The translations under genes were made by a program, and so were the position numbers. Positions 58,347 to 64,000 of a stretch of 64,000 bases of DNA are shown here, one piece after another. The first letter of the stretch is position 1; each line of letters starts with the position of its first letter. Where the stretch lies: NCBI GenBank assembly GCA_020081605.1, contig JAHREC010000009.1:3162001-3226000 (forward strand). Reading direction: 5' to 3'. The DNA is from Albifimbria verrucaria. Lineage: Eukaryota > Ascomycota > Sordariomycetes > Hypocreales > Stachybotryaceae. The notes under the pieces were generated by a model. It had not been told where the DNA came from. It worked only from the letters and a program-made list of their open reading frames with translations, and searched no databases.

Positions 58347-58485
58347 AATCGTGCCAAATGAAGGCTTCACAAAGAGCCTGACCATACTTGACAAACGCAA
58401 GTACAGTACTGTACAATGTCTTACCAACCATGAATGTTTTTATGTCCATGTATAGTGCTATGTACAATAAGCGACATGTAAAATA
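58347..58485. repeat. dispersed repeat copy B
   Basis: Partner of 48076-48215, same orientation. This copy keeps more C and G and is likely closer to the ancestral sequence. The element is short and has no visible terminal repeats or reading frame; it may be one end of a decayed transposon. Confidence 0.6.
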
Positions 58486-58905
58486 AGTAGTTCTAACGAA
58501 TGCTAGGACAGGGTAAAGACCCAGACGGGAAGGTGATGAAGCAGTAACACAGAGAACGCACATGCCCTGGTAAATTATTTCAGTGTGACAATTGCGCTGG
58601 TATGTAAGTTGGATACTTACCTAAGGCTTCGTTCAGAGAGTTATCTGTAGTTAATACTTATTAATCGTGGATAATCCCCAATCTCTTAGATGAAAGCATT
58701 CAGGCATTCAATGATGAGATGGTCGGTTCCGCCTTTTGTATCAACGACTTTAACGAACAAGTTTGTTTCTATATATGTGTACAGGCTATTGCTACTGTAG
58801 CTTAACAGGTCTGAAGAAAATATACAGTAACCTTCTCCTCATTGCCATCGAAGGAGAGCTTTCGGATCGTTCTGAAGGATACAGGGCCATGAGCCAACAT
58901 TCAAA

Positions 58906-58938
58906 GAGACTGAGCCTGGGTTAGGGTCCGAGATATGA
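58906..58938. repeat. short direct repeat, copy 1
   Basis: About 33 bp (GAGACTGAGCCTGGGTTAGG onward) recurring at 59165-59197 with a handful of differences, all G/A transitions. Confidence 0.5.
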
Positions 58939-59164
58939 ATATGCTTGGTATGAAGTATAGATTCTCTTCCATTTTATTGCTACATCATAGGGACCAGCCA
59001 AGACCAAGGCCTAGCCAGTACTCACCGGCAGTAGCTTGATTAAACACTTAATAGTATTCAGTCTGGTAAGTAGTATATCTGTATTATGCCATAGGTAACT
59101 CCGGGGTTTAGCGCATGCGCGCGAAAGTAAGAGATTGTTGGTAAGCCATAAAGCAGCATGCATA

Positions 59165-59197
59165 GAGGCTGAGCCTGAGTTGGGGTCCAAAATATGA
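59165..59197. repeat. short direct repeat, copy 2
   Basis: Second copy of the 58906-58938 sequence, same orientation, 259 bp away. Differences are G-to-A or A-to-G, as in RIP-touched repeats. Confidence 0.5.
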
Positions 59198-59454
59198 CTA
59201 CGTTTGACCTAACTTGTCTAATTTACCACCTGATCTACAGATGGGGGCCGTAGTAAGTGGGGCTAACATGAAAACTGGCCAGATCAATGACAGCGCTTAT
59301 AATAAGGCTCCCGTGGACGGAAACCCGAGTACTCAAGGCTAGATTCTGGCATCATATAGCCCTGCTCCTTTCAAGGAGTTTCCTTTTATCCCATAACTTG
59401 AAGTTTTAAGCGCCCTGTTTTTCTTATTATACTAAATCTCTTTACTCGGCAACT

Positions 59455-60255
59455 ATGGCCAAAACCACTCAACAATCCGTCGCAACCAACATACAGCCTA
59501 CATCGAAGTCTCCATACTGGCGCCGGCTAGTAACTGTAGTCTTCACCATAATCTTGATCCTCATGATAGCTCTTTTCAGCTACAACTCATTCACATCCTA
59601 TTTACGAACTCCATCCTTCTCAACTCCATCGCAGGAATCCATCCTTTCCCACTCTACTTCCGGTGGAGTCGCCAGCTCAGCTCCCGAGCATCAAGGCCAG
59701 CCTTGTCCTCTCCCCACTACCCGGTATAGCATCCATACAGGTCAAGCAGCATGCTACCCCTCCTCAGGCGGGATTTGGATATCTGAACTGGATGCCCTAG
59801 AGCTTCAGTACCTAGGCATTGACCGGTTTTCATCGACCGAGCGGCCTGATATTTCCAAGGAAGAAGAAGATGCTTTCTGCCATAAGCTCCGGATATTCGG
59901 TGGAGGATGGTATAACCCGGACCATGAGGGTAGAGACTTGCGCATTGGTGGGGTGTGCCATACGCTTGACGAGTTCGACCCAATTATCTCGATTGTGAGA
60001 AAGGCTGGGGTTCCATCTGACGAGAGTGAGGGTGGAGTGTGGATCCTTGATGTCAATAAGGATACTGGTATTTTTCCGGATGGGTTTATTGCTATTAGGA
60101 ATGCGCTGAGCATGGATGAGCGCGTCCAGGCCTTGGTGAAGTTGGGGGCTGTTTATTGTGCTGATATTGAGGAATGTGGTCAGTTTGTGGACTTGAAGTT
60201 GGAACCTTTGGAAATTGCTAGGGCAATTAGCCAGGAAAAGGATACAAGGGGTTAG
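59455..60255 (+). CDS. uncharacterised single-pass membrane protein
   Basis: An intact 266-aa frame. A short basic cytoplasmic N-terminus (SPYWRR, ending near residue 25) leads to one transmembrane helix, LVTVVFTIILILMIALFSY (about 25-43), then a Ser/Thr-rich stem and a luminal or extracellular domain with cysteines (CPLPTTRYSIHTGQAACYPS, ... DAFCHKLRIFGGGWYNPDHE, GGVCHTLDEF, YCADIEECG). The type II topology and even cysteines suit a disulfide-bonded exported domain. I do not recognise the family. No frame break. Confidence 0.7.
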   Translation: MAKTTQQSVATNIQPTSKSPYWRRLVTVVFTIILILMIALFSYNSFTSYLRTPSFSTPSQESILSHSTSGGVASSAPEHQGQPCPLPTTRYSIHTGQAACYPSSGGIWISELDALELQYLGIDRFSSTERPDISKEEEDAFCHKLRIFGGGWYNPDHEGRDLRIGGVCHTLDEFDPIISIVRKAGVPSDESEGGVWILDVNKDTGIFPDGFIAIRNALSMDERVQALVKLGAVYCADIEECGQFVDLKLEPLEIARAISQEKDTRG

Positions 60256-61079
60256 GAAGCCCTTTAGATGTACTAAGAGATTCATTTGGGGTCTAGTTTC
60301 AGAGGCCTAGGAGCTACATAGATTTCTAAAGAATGATATGTATAAAGGAAGAGGAGTGACTGAGTAGATAACCCGCTAAGGGTCCGCAGGTAGGTCGCTG
60401 CTGATGACGGTTTGAATTTTTAACCTCTTTCTAAATGCTAGCTACGAACTTTTAATTGTGTGCCGGCCACGTCGTTGGCGGTGGCTGGCGCTCATGACCC
60501 CTTAGACCATGACCGGGTCGACGTTGGTTGAAGGCATGGCCGCCAATGGTAGTCCATACTGCCGTTTCGCGGGGATACGACGCTGCTTGGGTTGTGTTTT
60601 TCGCTACTGGACGAGAAAGTGTTTCTTAAAAGGCAGGTGTTGCGTAGATACTACTATATGACGTTTGCACCAATAGATCGTATACGCCACAGCGCTGCTT
60701 TGCGTCCCTTCGGCGCCCCTCGTTTTGTAGCATAACCAATAGATGGAAAGCGGCAGACAACTACATAATGCACCTTGAGCCAGTGACGTACTAATAATCT
60801 GCATCAAGTCCCTGGATGACAGTAAAAACAGGTAATACGCGCCGATATCGGTATTACAGCCACGTTGTTGTAAGCTAGGGTAACCTTCAGGTTACAATAT
60901 TGACTTCTCTTCATTAATAACCGAGACGCGATAAGAAGCGGTTATAATATTAGATAGTAATATACTATTAACCCTTATCAACAAGTATAAATATACTTGA
61001 ATTCCTTATTTTGAAATCTTATTATCTTTCGCATTAAACTCTTGTTTATCAAATCCTATATACTAGTACTACTCTCAAT
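60256..61079. other. intergenic; TATA-bearing promoter of the small secreted gene
   Basis: AT-rich, no gene. A TATAAATATA box lies near 60985-60994, about 90 bp before the start at 61080, with a T/C-rich leader. Confidence 0.5.
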
Positions 61080-61307
61080 ATGAAGTTTTCTAATATTGTT
61101 ATTATTCTCTCTTCTACCATCAATGGAGTGTTTACTAACCCAGTCGCTAAAGCTACAAGCGAGCTTATGGACAGGAAGCTCTCAGAGCCATTTGAAGATA
61201 ATGCGGAGAAGAGGCAAATAGCTGAAGTTTGCAGACCTTGCGTTGACGGCGTACAAGTTTGCACCCGGTTCAGCATTCCTGCTCAGATCGTTAAGAGGCC
61301 ATGCTAA
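61080..61307 (+). CDS. small secreted cysteine-containing peptide precursor
   Basis: 75 aa, intact. Residues 1-19 form a signal peptide (MKFSNIVIILSSTINGVFT), followed by an acidic pro-region and a dibasic Kex2-type site, EKR at 43-45. The predicted mature peptide is 30 residues (46-75) with four cysteines at 51, 54, 61 and 75 (EVCRPC and QVC), enough for two disulfides. A second KR is at 72-73. The layout is that of small secreted effector- or antimicrobial-type peptides or peptide precursors; no homologue is recognised and no activity is claimed. Confidence 0.6.
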   Translation: MKFSNIVIILSSTINGVFTNPVAKATSELMDRKLSEPFEDNAEKRQIAEVCRPCVDGVQVCTRFSIPAQIVKRPC

Positions 61308-62322
61308 GTTACATATTTTGACTACGAGTACGGCTTTCCTAAGTAGGTAGTGATACCAAGATAAGTAGGTTATAGTTAACGATTATATTTCTAGCTCCGC
61401 TTTCGATGGATGAATATTATTAGTAAGACATGGAAAAACGACAAGGTGTAATGAGTGCTAACGACTCTATTTATCCTTAAAAGAGGTATTAATAATATGT
61501 CAAGAGAAGGAGGAAATCATTGGAAGCTATAAGTGGAATTTTTGGCTACTCTTAAAGCATTGAGAATTAAAAACTTAAGAAGTAGTGGTCTCTTGAAATA
61601 TAATGGGCTTGTGAAATTAAATGTGCAAGTTCATTTAAACTTACTATAAGTATACAATAGGCTATCATATCTAATATTTGTCCATATTCCCTAAGTTAGC
61701 GCAGCCTGCCACTTACTACTCCCTGTTATTGAAAACTCGAATTTCTTCATCTGGATGTCCCATAGTGATACCTCTAATGTCTTTCCTCTTACTTTAATTG
61801 ACGAAAGCAATATTGTAATCTTTGGGTACAGTGGTAGTCGGTGTAGAGGCTGACTTCCCTACTGCCACCGGAAAGCCAACTGCTGCGTTCCTATCTAATT
61901 CGGACTACATCTTAGCTAGGGGCATATTAAATAGGTGTACTATGAGCAAATGGTTTAGGAGCCAGTAGCCTAGGATTTTCAATGATAGAGACCACGATAT
62001 CTGCAGCGTGCCATATCAGATCAAGCAAAGCTCTTGACAGAGCAGACACTACAATAGGGTGTTATTAAATCTATGGAAGAGGTAGGGAATTAATTATTTG
62101 CCGGTAGAATCGTTAGAAGGCCGATCAAGATAAAACGATGAACAAGAGGTTCACAACTAGCATGGCGGTCATTCTCGCTTCTAATATACGCCTTCGCCCT
62201 CCTAATACCACTAGTAAGATGGGCCAGCTTGTCTTGAACAAGTCATAAGAATATCCGTCCGCCCTCGTTTTTCAGCCAAGCGATTTTACAGAGCAAAGGC
62301 TTCGAGTCACAGGTAGAGGTAA
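61308..62322. other. AT-rich gene-free region
   Basis: 1 kb, no coding-like frame seen; AT-rich in 61360-61700. Confidence 0.5.
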
Positions 62323-62931
62323 TTACGCTCTGGTCACCGCATGCTCGACTTTGCTCTTTACTAGTTCGCTGTCCAGCTCTGCGATATCCTTCTCGAGCGC
62401 TTGCGCCAGCTCCTGACCCAAGCCGCTCTCATCTTTCAAAAGGTCAGCCATTTCCATGCTTGCGACATTTTGGCTAGCTTGTTGCACGACAGATTTGCGA
62501 ACAATCGTGTGTGGTGTACCGCTCCAAGCGCCCAGGATCAGATGTTAATCACCGCTGCAGCCGACCATGGTAGGGCTGGGGTGCGCGCGAACGCGGTCAT
62601 TTCCATGCCATTGTAGCTCACTTCCACGCGCAGCAGAGAAAATACAAAGGGCAGGGTCTCCTCGAAGTCGAGGTTCTTGAATGATAGATGCGTATGCTTA
62701 AGATGGATGGGATCTGAATCATCAGCAGCCAAGGCGAGAAGGTCAGCCCGAAGCATCTGTATCGTGTAGTACGCTGTTGCCAGTTTCTGAAGATTTGGTG
62801 ACTTCATAGGAGTACAGCTCCGGTGCGGCTGTTTTCTTTCCTTGCTCCTTAAGTTTCTCCGATGGCGTTGCGGATGGCATCGAGCAGGGGAGACAGGGCC
62901 TGTTAGAATCGCTAGGTGGAGACAGCATCAA
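62323..62931 (-). CDS. uncharacterised protein, split by frame changes
   Basis: Minus strand. One frame reads LATAYYTIQMLRADLLALA, HTHLSFKNLDFEETLPFVFS, VEVSYNGMEMTAFARTP and PWSAAAVINI; then, after an apparent one-base loss near 62538, it continues LILGAWSGTPHTIVRKSVVQ and ends with helical, acidic residues (GQELAQALEKDIAELDSELV) at 62323. A third frame holds the N-terminal SEKLKEQGKKTAAPELYSYE, with a further change near 62800. Both halves are coding-like and join naturally. Function unknown; start uncertain. Confidence 0.45.
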
Positions 62932-63417
62932 TAGCCGGGCCCGGCCACATCGTCCAAAGGGACAGAGGCCTCGGAAGCCTCGTATAGGTCCAAAGCTAAG
63001 GTAGGGTTATCTGATGTGCAATATATCCCTTTATAAAAAGCCTAAATGCTAGGACTTTTATCACCAGCCAATTTCCTAGCTAGCTAATGTTACTAGTTTT
63101 TCCAGATTTTAATCGGATCAGATTTATATCCGGTACCTCAATGTGGCCCTCGCACATTCAAAGATATATTACTTTGGATGAATAATCGAGGTATAAGTTC
63201 CTAATCAAGAAAATCTTTTACATTTATGTGACCACATTTACTGTTTTTGCCTGTTATTTCCATTAATAATATGTACATAACTAAAAGTGCCTAATACTTT
63301 TGGTTCCCGATGACATGCAAGTTTAGACAGCATGGGGCAGCTCGTAACAGGCTCCCATCACGTTCCGAATGTAGTCGTAAAGTACTTGAAGAAATCAGAG
63401 ACCATCACCCAGCCCCA
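62932..63417. other. AT-rich spacer
   Basis: 486 bp, no gene seen; 3' flank of the pectate lyase lies at the right end. Confidence 0.5.
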
Positions 63418-64000
63418 TTACAAGCATTGCGAGTACCACTCATTCTGGGCCTTACAACTACCCTGGGAGCAGCACTTCGGACCGGTCCAGTCGTTGCCAC
63501 CACATTGGCCCCAGATAGCAGCACACGTAGCCGCAGGCGGATTAGAAGTTGTGGTTGACGTAGGCGGGTTGCTGTCCGGAGACTCTCGCGGCCCTGCGCA
63601 CCTCTTGACCAGGTCGGGCACTCCCTGGGCAGAATCTAGGGTGAACTTATATGGTGGAGAGATAGGGTTAGCAGTAGCCCACTCCTGCCCCGCGACATGT
63701 CTGCTTCCAAGCTTCCCAGTGTGTCGGTTGCCGGATGTTTTGTCGTAGACATTGCCCTCAGCGGCAGCATACGCGTATACATCGTACATGAACTCGTGCG
63801 GGCTTTTGACATCCTTGAAATAGTTGTTTTGGACGAGGATCGAACCGTAGGACCCGAAGCCGATGCAGTACCCGTTTCCTGGCGAGTTGAAGAAGTTATT
63901 GTAGATATGGCCCTCGCCGTACATAACGCGTGGCATGCGCTGGTCGACGTTTTGCGCCCACCAGTTATGGTGATATGTCACGCGCAGCTTGCCTTCGTCT
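63418..64000 (-). CDS. pectate lyase (PL1) with C-terminal CBM1, 5' part outside window
   Basis: The last 194 codons are in the window; the gene continues to the right. The PL1 beta-helix core shows [10 protein letters not shown] (the conserved HHNWW strand), [18 protein letters not shown] (RMPR), [19 protein letters not shown] and [17 protein letters not shown] Ser/Thr/Pro-rich linker ([16 protein letters not shown]) joins it to a fungal cellulose-binding module, [19 protein letters not shown] with [11 protein letters not shown], with the usual cysteines and aromatics. It cleaves polygalacturonate by elimination outside the cell; the CBM1 would tether it to plant cell wall. Suggests plant-associated or litter-degrading life. 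Confidence 0.93.
   Translation of the reverse strand, partial: DEGKLRVTYHHNWWAQNVDQRMPRVMYGEGHIYNNFFNSPGNGYCIGFGSYGSILVQNNYFKDVKSPHEFMYDVYAYAAAEGNVYDKTSGNRHTGKLGSRHVAGQEWATANPISPPYKFTLDSAQGVPDLVKRCAGPRESPDSNPPTSTTTSNPPAATCAAIWGQCGGNDWTGPKCCSQGSCKAQNEWYSQCL

Larger units (their letters stand above)
57471..59454. other. 2-kb gene-free, repeat-bearing region
   Basis: No gene. It holds repeat copy B (58347-58485), a short duplicated sequence (58906-58938 and 59165-59197), and the palindrome ACCCCT-N6-AGGGGT near 58275. AT-rich for long stretches. Confidence 0.5.

Noticed and set aside
1..64000. Secondary-metabolite gene cluster
   Set aside because: No polyketide synthase, peptide synthetase, terpene cyclase, P450 or MFS exporter was found; the regulators sit beside nitrogen-metabolism genes.

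Overview
The window is nuclear DNA of a filamentous ascomycete, most likely a Sordariomycete. The signs are short introns (44-92 bp) with GTNNGT donors and CTRAC-type branch points, Zn2Cys6 regulators, a HET-domain protein, a RAM-pathway SOG2 protein, a CBM1-tailed pectate lyase, and a repeat pair that differs mainly by C:G to T:A changes, as repeat-induced point mutation (RIP) would leave. I cannot name the species.

The sequence seems to lack single bases, mostly in homopolymers. Many recognisable genes are cut into pieces by frame changes that all go the same way (one base lost). Allowing for the losses gives whole-codon lengths typical of the families: urea amidolyase with 12 losses becomes 1836 aa, COQ4 with 3 becomes 289 aa, the HET protein with 3 becomes 679 aa. 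I therefore annotate these as single genes with interrupted frames, not as pseudogenes. Coordinates span the whole locus.

Layout. 0-30 kb is mostly housekeeping: uncharacterised proteins (0-3 kb), an RRM/low-complexity RNA-binding protein, a SET methyltransferase, a secreted alpha/beta hydrolase, a Zn2Cys6 regulator, an FAD/NAD oxidoreductase, a Myb/SANT-repeat protein, a protein with a PD-(D/E)xK-like signature, SOG2, COQ4 converging on PDCD5, a ketopantoate-reductase-like protein diverging from an LRP1/C1D exosome cofactor. 30-39.5 kb is a compact nitrogen-salvage module: a hydantoinase/oxoprolinase-DUF917 fusion diverges from an NCS1 permease, followed by a convergent Zn2Cys6 regulator. 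A 9-bp inverted repeat, TCGGCCAA/TTGGCCGA, lies in the divergent promoter and just upstream of the regulator. 40-49.5 kb is accessory: a tiny stress-type protein, three tRNA-Gly(UCC) genes, a HET gene, a second PD-(D/E)xK-like protein, a RIP-altered repeat and a 15-bp minisatellite. 49.5-57.5 kb holds a second, related Zn2Cys6 regulator divergent from urea amidolyase (DUR1,2). 57.5-64 kb is gene-poor: a membrane-anchored protein, a small secreted cysteine peptide with a Kex2-type site, an unannotated hypothetical gene, and the 3' part of a pectate lyase.

A plausible joint role of the 30-57 kb genes is uptake of a cyclic ureide or nucleobase (NCS1), ring opening (hydantoinase-DUF917) and release of ammonia from urea (DUR1,2), under two related regulators with GATA-type sites nearby. 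The link is inferred from family functions and position, not shown.
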